NCBI GenBank assembly: GCA_964493995.1
Contig: CAZBQD010000012.1
Span: 1-53,100, forward strand
Source of the DNA: GCA-002282575 sp964493995
GTDB taxonomy: Bacteria > Pseudomonadota > Gammaproteobacteria > Thiomicrospirales > Thiomicrospiraceae
Length of the DNA: 53,100 nucleotides
Direction of reading: 5' to 3'
The first letter of the stretch is position 1; each line of letters starts with the position of its first letter. Shown here piece after piece: positions 33,987 to 43,357 of this stretch. The notes under the pieces were generated by a model that saw nothing but the letters and a program-made list of their open reading frames with translations, was not told the origin of the DNA and did not search any database. Made by a program: the position numbers and the translations under genes.

Positions 33987-34459
33987 CAGTTCACGCGTCC
34001 GCGTAAATGAGTCGAGACAATCACTTCATCGGGATTAAAAGCGGCTTTAAGGACATCGACTGCTTTTTCAGGCATCGAATCGCCACAGGTAAAAACATCA
34101 AAGGCAGCATAACCACGCTCAGGCCAGGTATGTACAGAAATATGCGATTCTGCCAACACCGCCACACCCGAAATACCCCCGTTTGGTTGAAAATGATGTA
34201 AATGAATGTGCAATAACGTTGCCTGAACCTGTTTCACCGCTTCAATCAGCGTGTCTTCCATCAACTCTAATTCATCCAAGCGCGAAGCACCCCACAAATC
34301 AATAATGATGTGTGTACCGGCATAGGTGATGCCATTTTTGCTAATAAAATGATCGGCAGGTTCGAGCGTCTGCTCATCGATGTTGTTATGGCTTGGCCAT
34401 GCGTTTTTCGCTTCAGTCGAAGCGTCGCTGGATTGTTGCGAATGGAACAATTGCGGCAC
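33986..34459 (-). CDS. speD: S-adenosylmethionine decarboxylase proenzyme (SpeH type)
   Basis: A protein of up to 157 residues of the short prokaryotic (SpeH-like) class. Autocleavage to give the pyruvoyl group should occur at E104–S105 in LAESHISVHTWPERGYAAFDVFTCG. It has an extra N-terminal tail of about 40 polar residues compared with minimal family members. The GTG at 34459 has the AGAGG directly against it; the TTG at 34450, eight bases from AGAGG, is an equally good start, so the N-terminus is uncertain. Confidence 0.92.
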   Translation of the reverse strand: MPQLFHSQQSSDASTEAKNAWPSHNNIDEQTLEPADHFISKNGITYAGTHIIIDLWGASRLDELELMEDTLIEAVKQVQATLLHIHLHHFQPNGGISGVAVLAESHISVHTWPERGYAAFDVFTCGDSMPEKAVDVLKAAFNPDEVIVSTHLRGRVN

Positions 34460-34528
34460 CCTCTGCAGTTAAAAAATAACAGACTATGATGCCACAATTT
34501 CCTTATAAATTCAAGGGATAGGAGAAGC

Positions 34529-34942
34529 TTACGCGGCTAGCACTTCAAAACTGTGTGTGATTTCAGCCACTTTACCCAACATAATGGAAGCGGAACAGTA
34601 CTTTTCAGCCGACAATTTCACCGCGCGCTCTGCCTTAGTCAAATCCACCGCACCCGAAATTTTGAAGTGAATGTTAATGCGTGTGAACACCTTGGGTTCT
34701 GTTTCTGCACGCTCGGCTTGTAATTCAGCCACGCAACCTGTAATCGGTTGCTGCATTTTTTCTAAAATCGACACTACATCGAAACTGGCGCATCCACCCA
34801 TGCCCAACAACAGCATTTCCATCGGGCGCACACCCAAATTTTGACCACCTGCTTCGGGTGGTCCATCCATCACCACCGCATGACCGCTGCCCGACTTGCC
34901 TAAAAACAAACGATCCTGACACCACTGTACACTGGCTTTCAT
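34529..34942 (-). CDS. OsmC-family peroxiredoxin-like protein
   Basis: A 137-residue OsmC/YhfA-type protein with both redox Cys sites, LLGMGGCASFDVVSIL and AEKYCSASIMLGK. Members reduce organic hydroperoxides or act in sulfur redox. The start overlaps the trpC stop by four bases (ATGA). The trpC–osmC pairing recurs in related gammaproteobacteria, but the functional link is unclear. Confidence 0.87.
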   Translation of the reverse strand: MKASVQWCQDRLFLGKSGSGHAVVMDGPPEAGGQNLGVRPMEMLLLGMGGCASFDVVSILEKMQQPITGCVAELQAERAETEPKVFTRINIHFKISGAVDLTKAERAVKLSAEKYCSASIMLGKVAEITHSFEVLAA

Positions 34943-35748
34943 GCCGTCTCTCCTGAATTAAATAATTGGGCTAAAGCAATGCCGGGTTCTGGCGCGCGCA
35001 TAAAGGTTTCGCCCACTAAAAAGGCGTAGACGTCGTGTCGATGCATCAAGGCCACATCGGCTGCCGACAAAATACCACTTTCTGTGACCACCGTGATATC
35101 CGCTGGCATTTGCTTGAGCAAATCAATCGTCGTTTGTAAGGTCACGTCAAAGGTTTTTAAGTTGCGGTTATTAATGCCGACTAATTTCAATGGCAACTTC
35201 AAGGCACGCGCCAATTCTTCGCTATCATGCACCTCGACCAGTACGCTCATGCCCCAATCGGTCGCGGTTTGATATAACTGTACCAGCTGCGCATCATCCA
35301 ACGAAGCGACAATCAACAAAATGGCATCGGCACCGGCAGCACGCGCCTCAATAATTTGGTAATCATCAATGATGAAGTCTTTGCGAATAATGGGCAAATC
35401 GACGGCTGCACGCACCGCACGCAAATAATCCAAGCTGCCTTGAAAAAAATCGACATCGGTTAAAATCGACAAACAAGTTGCCCCATGCGCTTGATAACTT
35501 TGGGCAATGGCAACCGGGTCAAAATACTCACGAATCACCCCTTTAGAGGGCGACGCTTTTTTGATTTCTGCAATCACCGCCGACTGTTTTTGCGTTGCTT
35601 TAGCAATCAGCGCACCGATAAAATCTTTCGCAGGTGCTTGTTGTTTTGCCTGTTCAGCCAAACGTTCCATGGGCATTACCGCTTGTGCAGCGGCAATTTC
35701 TTCGCGTTTACGCGCGTTAATTTTGTCTAAGATAGTGGGACTGGACAT
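34939..35748 (-). CDS. trpC: Indole-3-glycerol phosphate synthase
   Basis: A 269-residue TIM-barrel enzyme closing the indole ring from CdRP. Motifs: AEIKKASPSKGVI, LTDVDFFQGSLDYL, LPIIRKDFIID, GINNRNLKTF and VTESGI. Gap to trpD is six bases. It overlaps the OsmC gene downstream. Confidence 0.96.
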   Translation of the reverse strand: MSSPTILDKINARKREEIAAAQAVMPMERLAEQAKQQAPAKDFIGALIAKATQKQSAVIAEIKKASPSKGVIREYFDPVAIAQSYQAHGATCLSILTDVDFFQGSLDYLRAVRAAVDLPIIRKDFIIDDYQIIEARAAGADAILLIVASLDDAQLVQLYQTATDWGMSVLVEVHDSEELARALKLPLKLVGINNRNLKTFDVTLQTTIDLLKQMPADITVVTESGILSAADVALMHRHDVYAFLVGETFMRAPEPGIALAQLFNSGETA

Positions 35749-35754
35749 AGTGAA

Positions 35755-36786
35755 TTAAACTCCGAATGATTGCGTGACGCGAATGACATCATCAAATTTT
35801 TGACGAGCCGCACCTGAAGCAATCACTTGCTCGGCTAAACGTACACCACTGATAAAGTCTGAGACCAAACCACCCACCAGCAGCGCCGCACCGGCATTCA
35901 AGCAAACAATATCTCGCCACGGACCCGCTTCATTCGCTAAGACGCGTTGAACATAACTCAGGCTTTCTTTTTTAGTGGTGGCTCTAATGCTGTGCAAATC
36001 GGACTTGGCGTAACCCACACTTTCGGGAGAAATCGTCAAGCGGCTAATCTGACCCCGTTCGTCTAGCTGCACCACCTGCGTGTCACTGGCAATGGATATC
36101 TCATCCAATCCATCGTCGGCATGAACCACCCATACTTTGCGACTGCCCAAGGATTTGAGCACCTGTGCCATCGGCTCTAACCAGTGTTCGGCAAACACAC
36201 CCAACACCTGACGCTGAGCACCGGCCGGATTGGTAATGGGGCCTAATAAATTAAACATGGTGCGAATGCCCAGCTCTTTACGAACATGCACCACATGCTT
36301 CATCGCACCATGATGTGCTGGGGCAAACATAAAGCCAACGCCCAGTTCATCAATCGACTGAGCCACTTGTTGCGGCGTCAAAGCCAGATTCACCCCGGCC
36401 AGTTCCAACACATCGGCACTGCCCGAACTGGATGTGACCGAACGCCCACCATGCTTGGCCACTCGACCACCCGCGGCAGCGACGACAAAAGCCACCGTTG
36501 TCGAAACATTGAAGGTATGCTGACCGTCACCACCCGTACCACAGGTATCAATCAGGATTTCTGGATGTGAAACGGCAACAGCAGTAGAAAGGCTACGCAT
36601 CACTTGCGCTGCGGCGGTAATTTCCGCTACCGACTCACCTTTGACACGCAAGGCCACCAACAATCCGGCCGCTTGTGCATCGGTTAATTCACCCGACATC
36701 AAGGCTGTGACCATTTCTGTCATCTGTTCGAGCGACAAGTCCTGCTTCGCTAATAACGGTTCTAACCATGCTTTGATATGTTTCAT
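35755..36786 (-). CDS. trpD: Anthranilate phosphoribosyltransferase
   Basis: A 343-residue enzyme joining anthranilate and PRPP. The PRPP-binding DTCGTGGDGQHTFNVST and KHGGRSVTSSSGSADVLE are intact. Its ATG overlaps the trpG stop (ATGA). It is not fused to trpG, the Pseudomonas-type arrangement. Confidence 0.96.
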   Translation of the reverse strand: MKHIKAWLEPLLAKQDLSLEQMTEMVTALMSGELTDAQAAGLLVALRVKGESVAEITAAAQVMRSLSTAVAVSHPEILIDTCGTGGDGQHTFNVSTTVAFVVAAAGGRVAKHGGRSVTSSSGSADVLELAGVNLALTPQQVAQSIDELGVGFMFAPAHHGAMKHVVHVRKELGIRTMFNLLGPITNPAGAQRQVLGVFAEHWLEPMAQVLKSLGSRKVWVVHADDGLDEISIASDTQVVQLDERGQISRLTISPESVGYAKSDLHSIRATTKKESLSYVQRVLANEAGPWRDIVCLNAGAALLVGGLVSDFISGVRLAEQVIASGAARQKFDDVIRVTQSFGV

Positions 36787-37367
36787 TGATGCTGCTCCAA
36801 AAAGTTTTGTAGCATCTTATGGCCGTACTCAGTCAAGATACTTTCAGGATGAAACTGCACCCCTTCAATGGGCAGTGTCTTATGACGCACGCCCATAATT
36901 TCTTCTATGCTACCATCGGGATTATTTGTCCAAGCCGTCACTTCAAAACACTCAGGTAATGTGGCTTGTTCAATGACCAAAGAATGATAACGCGTGACCG
37001 TGACCGGATTAGGGATGTCGGCAAATACCCCTACATTGTGATGATACACAGGCGAGGTTTTACCATGCATCACCTGCTTCGCACGCACAATCTTTCCACC
37101 AAAGGCTTGACCAATACTTTGATGCCCTAAGCAAACCCCTAAAATCGGAATTTCACCGGCAAAGCGCTGAATAGCCGGCACCGAAACGCCCGCTTCCGTC
37201 GGGCTACAAGGCCCTGGGGATATAATCAAATACTGGGGTTTGAGAGCGGCAATACCATCCAGATCAATGTGATCGTTACGAATCACCTTGACTTCTTGCC
37301 CCAACTCACCGAAATACTGCACCAAGTTGTAGGTGAAGGAGTCGTAGTTATCAATCATGAGCAGCAT
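36783..37367 (-). CDS. trpG: Anthranilate synthase glutamine amidotransferase subunit
   Basis: A 194-residue class I glutaminase, with the catalytic Cys in LGVCLGHQSIGQAF and the His–Glu pair in VQFHPES. It may also serve as PabA with PabB. TrpE is not adjacent. It starts the trpGDC–osmC operon, 56 bp after parC. Confidence 0.95.
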   Translation of the reverse strand: MLLMIDNYDSFTYNLVQYFGELGQEVKVIRNDHIDLDGIAALKPQYLIISPGPCSPTEAGVSVPAIQRFAGEIPILGVCLGHQSIGQAFGGKIVRAKQVMHGKTSPVYHHNVGVFADIPNPVTVTRYHSLVIEQATLPECFEVTAWTNNPDGSIEEIMGVRHKTLPIEGVQFHPESILTEYGHKMLQNFLEQHQ

Positions 37368-37423
37368 AACAAGGCTTTCTCTGTGTAATATTAATGAAGC
37401 CTATTATAGCCTAAAAAGTCCGA

Positions 37424-39766
37424 TTAACTCGAACTGCTCACCCTGCGTTTACGAGCTAACGGCGTTCCCTTAGCGGCACGTTTACCCAACAACTTATCAG
37501 CCGTCACGCTATATTTACCTAATACTACCTTCTCGTTCAGATCACACGCGCAACGCACCTCAGCGATACCACCGGCAATTAACGTGACCCCAGCACCTTT
37601 TGCAAGCACACGCACCTCCGATAGAGGATAAGCCAAGCCATTACCTTCTAACGACAACACCAACAGATGAGGCACACTTTCTGCCGCACAAGCCGGCACA
37701 GCAACGAGCATGGGTTTATCTTTAGCGTCAGCTAAAGTCAGGCAATCCTTACCCGCTTTACGATTACTGAACAAATCAGCGCCGGTACAAACAAATCCCT
37801 TACCACCACTGCTCGCGACAACAAACTGACTTTGCAAGTTACCGCAAGCAAAACTACTCGGCTTAACACCGGAAGGCAATTCAATCAGGGCAGTAATCGG
37901 CATACCATCCCCCTTACCGCCCGGCAATTGCGCTACCGGTACGGCATAAACACGACCTGCACTGTCCAGCACAAATAGCCATTCCACGGTGCGTGTTTCA
38001 AATAAAGCGAGCAGTCCATCTCCCGCTTTGAAAGGCAGGCTGTTCACATCCTCTACTTTGCCCAAACGCGTACGGACAAAACCCTGTTTACTGACAATCA
38101 CCGTCACCGCTTCATCGGCCACATTGGTGGCATCGCTACGTGTAACCACTTCAGCTGATTGAATGAGGGTGCGACGGGCATCACCAAAACGCTCAGCATC
38201 TGCTTGCACTTGCGCCACTAAGGTCTGACGCAAATAGCCTTCGTCATCAAGCAATCTTTGCAATTCGGCTAACTTTTCCCTTAATTTACCCAGCTCTTGC
38301 TCGATTTTAATGTGTTCTAAGCGCGCCAGTTGACGTAGGCGTATCTCTAAAATATCTTCTGCTTGCAGTTCACTCAAGGCAAAACGCGCCATTAGTTCTG
38401 TTTTGGGCTCGTCACTTTGACGAATCACCGCGATCACCTCGTCAATGTGCAATAACACCAACAAGCGACCTTCTAAGATATGCACCCGCTCACTGGCTTT
38501 ACGATGTTCATAACGACATTGTCGTTGAAAGGCATCGACACGAAATGCCGCCCACTGAGACAACACACTCACTAATCCTGTTTGGCGCGGATTGCCATCA
38601 TCATTAATGGCAGTCATATTGACCGGCACATTGGTTTCTAATGCAGTATGCGCTAGCAAAAAAGTCATCAACTCATCTGGAGTGACGGTACGACTACGCG
38701 GTTCTAACACTAAGCGAATCGGATGTTGACCATCCGACTCATCTCGCATGGTTTCTAACAAGTTGGCCAAGGCTGCTTTGAGTCCGGCTTGCTCCTGACT
38801 GATCGCTTTTTTACCCGCTTTCGGCTGAGGATTGAGCAAAGACTCAATCTCCGCCATAATTTTGGCGGTGGATGTACCCTGCGGCAGTTCTTCAATCACC
38901 ACCCGCCATTGCCCTTTAGCTAAGGGTTCAACTTGCCAACGGGCACGCAAGCGCAACGAACCCCGTCCTGTTTCATAAATGGCAGGCAGACTGTCGGGAT
39001 TAATCAACTGACCACCACCGGCAAAATCAGGCCCTGGCAACACCTGCATCACAGCAGTCAACTCCGTTTCGCCTTGCAATACCAGCTGACAAGCCGCGGC
39101 CACTTCACGCAAATTATGCGGTGGTAACTCACAAGCCATACCCACAGCAATGCCCGAAGCACCATTCAGCAACACAAAGGGCAGACGCGCGGGCAAAAGT
39201 TGCGGCTCTTGTAGGCTGCCATCGTAATTGGCTGTCCAATCGACGGTTTCGCTGTCTAAATCGGACAACAACAATTCGCTAATGGGGGTTAAGCGAGCCT
39301 CGGTGTAACGCATGGCGGCCGCACCGTCACCATCACGCGAACCAAAGTTACCCTGACCATCAATTAACGGATAACGTAACGAAAAATCTTGCGCCATGCG
39401 CACCATGGCATCGTAAGCAGCCGTATCCCCATGCGGATGATACTTACCCAAAACCTCACCCACCACACGCGCCGATTTGACGGGTTTGCTATTCCCTTCT
39501 AAACCCAAGCGCTTCATGGTGTATAAAATACGGCGTTGTACGGGTTTTTGACCATCTTGAACGGCCGGTAACGCCCGCCCTTTCACCACCGACATAGCAT
39601 ATTCCAAATAACAGCGTTCCGCATACAAGGGCAGATTCAGTCCATCATCAGGCGATGAGGTCGTTGGAGCATCACTGGGTGGCATAGGCGGTAACAATAA
39701 AGCCTCTGGCTGTTCACTAGGCATTTCCAACTGAGAGAACAAATCAAGCGTTTGTGGATCATTCAT
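37424..39766 (-). CDS. parC: DNA topoisomerase IV subunit A
   Basis: A 780-residue type II topoisomerase breakage–reunion subunit. The active-site Tyr is about Y154 in AAAMRYTEARL. C-terminal beta-pinwheel repeats follow (SKQGFVRTRLG, and later blades). An extra ~45 N-terminal residues are Pro/Ser-rich. At the quinolone-determining positions it reads HPHGDTAAYDA, i.e. Thr and Asp where E. coli ParC has Ser80 and Glu84. Its ATG overlaps the parE stop (TAATG), so the two subunits are co-translated. Confidence 0.95.
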   Translation of the reverse strand: MNDPQTLDLFSQLEMPSEQPEALLLPPMPPSDAPTTSSPDDGLNLPLYAERCYLEYAMSVVKGRALPAVQDGQKPVQRRILYTMKRLGLEGNSKPVKSARVVGEVLGKYHPHGDTAAYDAMVRMAQDFSLRYPLIDGQGNFGSRDGDGAAAMRYTEARLTPISELLLSDLDSETVDWTANYDGSLQEPQLLPARLPFVLLNGASGIAVGMACELPPHNLREVAAACQLVLQGETELTAVMQVLPGPDFAGGGQLINPDSLPAIYETGRGSLRLRARWQVEPLAKGQWRVVIEELPQGTSTAKIMAEIESLLNPQPKAGKKAISQEQAGLKAALANLLETMRDESDGQHPIRLVLEPRSRTVTPDELMTFLLAHTALETNVPVNMTAINDDGNPRQTGLVSVLSQWAAFRVDAFQRQCRYEHRKASERVHILEGRLLVLLHIDEVIAVIRQSDEPKTELMARFALSELQAEDILEIRLRQLARLEHIKIEQELGKLREKLAELQRLLDDEGYLRQTLVAQVQADAERFGDARRTLIQSAEVVTRSDATNVADEAVTVIVSKQGFVRTRLGKVEDVNSLPFKAGDGLLALFETRTVEWLFVLDSAGRVYAVPVAQLPGGKGDGMPITALIELPSGVKPSSFACGNLQSQFVVASSGGKGFVCTGADLFSNRKAGKDCLTLADAKDKPMLVAVPACAAESVPHLLVLSLEGNGLAYPLSEVRVLAKGAGVTLIAGGIAEVRCACDLNEKVVLGKYSVTADKLLGKRAAKGTPLARKRRVSSSS

Positions 39767-41733
39767 TAGACGTCTACCTCCACACTATACCCCTTCCTCT
39801 CCATCCAATAACGGCGATCTGCCGCCGACTTTTTCGCCATCAACATCTCAAACATCACATTCGCTGCTTGGCTATCTGGCCACTGAATACATAATAGCCG
39901 CCGTGTATCGACCGACATCGCCGTTTCTTTCAGTTGGTCTGGATTCATTTCCCCCAAACCTTTGAAGCGCGCAATGGCAATATGTTGGGGTTTAACACCC
40001 TCATCACTCAGTCTCTGTACCATGGCATCGCGTTCTGCCTCATCTAAAGCATAAAACTTTTGCTTACGCTTGGGCGCATCGACATCAATTCTAAATAAAG
40101 GTGGCTGGCCTACAAATAAATGCCCCGCTTGCACCAATTTCGGAAAATGGCGATAAAACAGGGTCAACAAGAGGGTTTGAATGTGCGCTCCGTCAACATC
40201 GGCATCGGTCATCAGTACCACTTTGCCATAACGCAACCCTTCTAATACCGAGTCGGGCGCATCGGGTGTATGCGGATCAACGCCAATGGCAACACTGATA
40301 TCATGCACTTCATTGTTAGCGAATAATTCGCTCGATGCCACTTCCCAGGTATTTAAAACCTTGCCGCGCAATGGCAAAATGGCTTGCGTGCGCTTATCTC
40401 GTGCCTGCTTAGCCGATCCGCCTGCCGAATCCCCTTCCACTAAAAACAATTCATTGTCACGAATATCATTGCTTTCACAATCGGTCAGTTTACCGGGCAA
40501 TACGGCAGCGCCAGAGGTCTTTTTCTTCACCGCTGTTTTAGCCGTTTTATTGCGTTCTAATGCCGCTTTAATGGCCAACTCAGCAATTTTTTTACCCGCA
40601 TCTAAATGGGCATTCAGCCAAAGCGCAAAAGCATCTTTCGTGCAATTAGCGACTAAGGCATGCGCCGAACGTGACGTGAGCTTATCTTTCGTTTGACCTT
40701 GAAATTGCGGATCGAGCACCCGCGCCGACAAAATACAGGCAACACGCCCCCAAACATCGTCAGCCGTCAACTGCACACCCTTGGGCAGCAAACCATGATG
40801 TTGACAAAAAGCATGGAGTGCTTCAAACAAGCCAGCACGCAATCCCGTTTCATGCGTACCACCAACCGGCGTGGGAATGAGGTTGACATAGCTTTCGCTC
40901 AGCCGTCCGCCCGACTCCCTAAACAGAACCGCCCAAGCCGCTCCCTCGCCTTCGGCAGCCTCTTGTTTTTGATTGGACAGCATGGCTTTGGTTAAATAGT
41001 GTTCACCTTCAAATAATGGCGAGATGTAGCTCTCACCGTCGGCCTCACCGCACATCGACTGCAAGTAACTGCCCATACCGCCCGAAAACTGCCAGTGCTG
41101 TTCTTGCTGCGTCAGCTCGTTGATTAAGGAAACACTCAACCCCGGTAACAATACCGCTTTAGAGCGCAATAAACGTTCGAGTTCGCCTAAGGGAATTTTG
41201 GCAGAATCGAAATATTGAGCATCGGGCCAAGCTCTGACCGTCGTGCCATGTCCGCGTGCTTTACCGACTTCGACTAGGGGTTCAACCACGTCACCACCCG
41301 CAAACGCCATTTGCCAACGTTTGCCTTCCCGCACCACTTCAACGGCAAGACGTGTTGATAAAGCATTGGTTACGGAAACCCCCACACCATGCAAACCACC
41401 AGAAAAGGCATAAGCACCACCCGATGTTTTACTGAACTTACCCCCCGCATGCAGGCGCGTAAATACCAACTCAACCGTTGGTACCCCCTCAATCGGATGA
41501 ATCGCAGTGGGAATACCCCGTCCGTTATCCATCACCGAAACCGATGCATCTGAATGCAAGGTGACAACAATTTTAGAAGCATAACCGCCTAAAGCCTCGT
41601 CAGCGGCGTTGTCAATCACTTCCTGAATCATGTGTAATGGATTTTCGGTACGCGTATACATGCCAGGGCGTTGACGCACAGGCTCTAAGCCTTTTAATAC
41701 CTGAATGTCCGAAGCCTGATAATCCACCGCCAT
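39766..41733 (-). CDS. parE: DNA topoisomerase IV subunit B
   Basis: A 655-residue ATPase subunit. It has a GHKL domain with NAADEAL and DNGRGIP, a transducer domain, and the Toprim region with EGDSAGGSAKQARDKRTQA and LMTDADVDGAHI. MAVDYQASDIQVLKGLEPVRQRPGMY is the typical start, so ATG at 41733 is preferred to an in-frame codon at 41766. It lies 117 bp from the divergent tRNA-Leu gene. Confidence 0.95.
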   Translation of the reverse strand: MAVDYQASDIQVLKGLEPVRQRPGMYTRTENPLHMIQEVIDNAADEALGGYASKIVVTLHSDASVSVMDNGRGIPTAIHPIEGVPTVELVFTRLHAGGKFSKTSGGAYAFSGGLHGVGVSVTNALSTRLAVEVVREGKRWQMAFAGGDVVEPLVEVGKARGHGTTVRAWPDAQYFDSAKIPLGELERLLRSKAVLLPGLSVSLINELTQQEQHWQFSGGMGSYLQSMCGEADGESYISPLFEGEHYLTKAMLSNQKQEAAEGEGAAWAVLFRESGGRLSESYVNLIPTPVGGTHETGLRAGLFEALHAFCQHHGLLPKGVQLTADDVWGRVACILSARVLDPQFQGQTKDKLTSRSAHALVANCTKDAFALWLNAHLDAGKKIAELAIKAALERNKTAKTAVKKKTSGAAVLPGKLTDCESNDIRDNELFLVEGDSAGGSAKQARDKRTQAILPLRGKVLNTWEVASSELFANNEVHDISVAIGVDPHTPDAPDSVLEGLRYGKVVLMTDADVDGAHIQTLLLTLFYRHFPKLVQAGHLFVGQPPLFRIDVDAPKRKQKFYALDEAERDAMVQRLSDEGVKPQHIAIARFKGLGEMNPDQLKETAMSVDTRRLLCIQWPDSQAANVMFEMLMAKKSAADRRYWMERKGYSVEVDV

Positions 41734-41850
41734 AGCGCCTACCCATTGTCTGTTAAGTGACCACAATCATAGAACGTTCGTTCATAAAATACAAGTGGCG
41801 TATAAAAATGATGCAAACTGCAAAACACCATGCTATTATATAGAAATAAA

Positions 41851-41935
41851 GCGCGAGTGGCGGAATTGGTAGACGCACTGGATTTAGGTTCCAGCGCCGC
41901 AAGGTGTAAGAGTTCGAGTCTCTTCTCGCGCACCA
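41851..41935 (+). tRNA. tRNA-Leu, anticodon UAG
   Basis: A full 85-base cloverleaf. The acceptor stem is GCGCGAG with CTCGCGC. The anticodon stem CTGGA/TCCAG closes loop TTTAGGT (anticodon TAG). The long variable arm is CGCC-GCAA-GGTG and the T arm is AAGAG/CTCTT with loop TTCGAGT. CCA is encoded. The last 32 bases are also attL of the genomic island, so the tRNA was rebuilt on integration. Its likely original terminator now lies beyond attR at 47856–47886. Confidence 0.97.
41904..41935. repeat. attL (3' end of tRNA-Leu)
   Basis: The 32 bases from the variable arm to the CCA end match 47818–47849 without mismatch. Flanks differ on both sides, which sets the repeat limits. Confidence 0.9.
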
Positions 41936-42045
41936 CTAATCAATAGGTTAGCAGTGATGTTAACTTCCAAAATCTATATCTAAGTTCAAATTATCATCAT
42001 TTTTTAGTTTCGGTGCTAGCAGAATGCAAGCAGGAAATGACGAAA

Positions 42046-42579
42046 ATGCCATGCCTTACAGATCACTTTTTATCCCGCATCAAACAACCTCAAAAGGCAC
42101 AAGATCGCTTCATTATTCGTGACTCACTCCTAGCTGGTTTTGCAGTCGTTGTATCATCTAAGAGCATCTCATACACGTTTACGAAGCAATCAAACAAGAA
42201 ACGAAGCTACATCGTCATCGGAAAATACCCTTTTGAATCATGCGAACAAGCTAGAATCAAAGCATTCGATCTAATCCAAGGTAAGCCCCTACCCACCACC
42301 AAGCAACCTACTCCACAACTAGGCAAGACTGCCCAAGAACTATTCCATGCTTATGCCAACAGTCGTAAATTAGCACCTAGTACCGTATCAGACCTAATGG
42401 ATAGATGTCCTAGATTGCTGGGTGACTATGCCAATAAACCAGCTACAGAACTAGATCAGGTGGCATTTGAAGCGATTTACCGCAAACTGATTGCCGATAA
42501 TCGAGCTTCCAGTGCTAGATTGCTTGCACGTTACGTCTCTGTCAATCAGCATCCAAATTTGACCAGTTATCAGCGTTGA
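42046..42579 (+). pseudogene. Tyrosine integrase, N-terminal stump cut by IS21 element
   Basis: The frame encodes the arm-binding and core-binding parts of a P4-like (DUF4102-type) integrase: LTDHFLSRIKQPQKAQDRFIIRDSLLAGFAVVV … IVIGKYPFESCEQARIKA … ELFHAYANSRKLAPSTVSDLMDRCP. It runs into the IS at 42540 and ends with 12 IS-encoded residues. The catalytic domain (R…HxxR…Y) is missing and is not found after the IS. It sits directly after attL, so this was probably the island's own integrase. The ATG at 42046 has AGGA about ten bases upstream. Confidence 0.8.
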
Positions 42580-42619
42580 AATTTGACCACCTTAGACCCT
42601 AAAAAATGAGATAGTTAAA

Positions 42620-43357
42620 TTACGTATTCTTCTTCCTGTGTTTGAAGCGGTAAGAATCATTTCCTGTTTCGATAATATCGCAATGATGCGTTAGTCTATC
42701 CAACAGTGCGGTGGTCATTTTGGCATCCCCAAAAACCTTGACCCATTCGCCGAAGTTCAGATTGGTGGTGATAATCAGGGATGTCTTTTCGTATAACTTG
42801 CTTAAAAGATGAAAGAGTAATGCGCCGCCCGATTGTGCAAAGGGCAAGTATCCTAATTCATCAATAATGACCGCATCCATTAGAACAAGTGACTTGGCGA
42901 TATTGCCCGCTTTTCCAGCTTTGCTCTCTTTCTCTAGTTGTTGTACCAGATCAAGTGCATTGTAGAATCTCACCCGTTTATTCGCATGGATGGTAGCAAC
43001 TCCTAAGGCGGTGGCGAAATGGGTTTTGCCTGTTCCTGTTCCACCTACTAAAATCAGGTTATGCGCTGTGTCGGTGAACGTGGATTGTGCCAGCTGTTGC
43101 ACTCTATCCTGATTGACGGGTGTTTCTTGCCAGTTAATCGTTGATAGCTCTCGATGTGTGGGAAAGCGTGCACTACTGAGCTGATATTTGAGTCTTTTGG
43201 CATTTCTATCGGCTTGCTCGGCATCCAACAGACGCTCTAACCAGACGCTAATGCTCATCTGTTGTCGGGATGACTGAGCCTGTAGCTCCTGCCATGCTTG
43301 CGCCATACCGTGCAATCCCAGTGCTTGCAGGCGTACCGTGGCTTCATTAATGGTCAT
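42620..43357 (-). CDS. istB: IS21-family ATP-binding helper protein IstB
   Basis: A 245-residue AAA+ protein with Walker A GGTGTGKTHFATAL and Walker B AVIIDELGYLPF. IstB helps IstA choose and join the target. Its ATG overlaps the istA stop (ATGA). It appears complete. Confidence 0.93.
   Translation of the reverse strand: MTINEATVRLQALGLHGMAQAWQELQAQSSRQQMSISVWLERLLDAEQADRNAKRLKYQLSSARFPTHRELSTINWQETPVNQDRVQQLAQSTFTDTAHNLILVGGTGTGKTHFATALGVATIHANKRVRFYNALDLVQQLEKESKAGKAGNIAKSLVLMDAVIIDELGYLPFAQSGGALLFHLLSKLYEKTSLIITTNLNFGEWVKVFGDAKMTTALLDRLTHHCDIIETGNDSYRFKHRKKNT

Noticed and set aside
37424..39766. Quinolone-resistance mutation in parC (Thr/Asp at the Ser80/Glu84 positions)
   Set aside because: Without the wild-type sequence of this species, natural variation is as likely. 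It is noted in the feature only.
40286..40696. A 136-residue plus-strand frame within parE
   Set aside because: parE is fully supported on the other strand, including the Toprim motifs in this region.
41739..41936. A minus-strand frame beginning MVREKRLELLH across tRNA-Leu
   Set aside because: It is the antisense of the tRNA. Such frames are common false predictions and the cloverleaf is complete.
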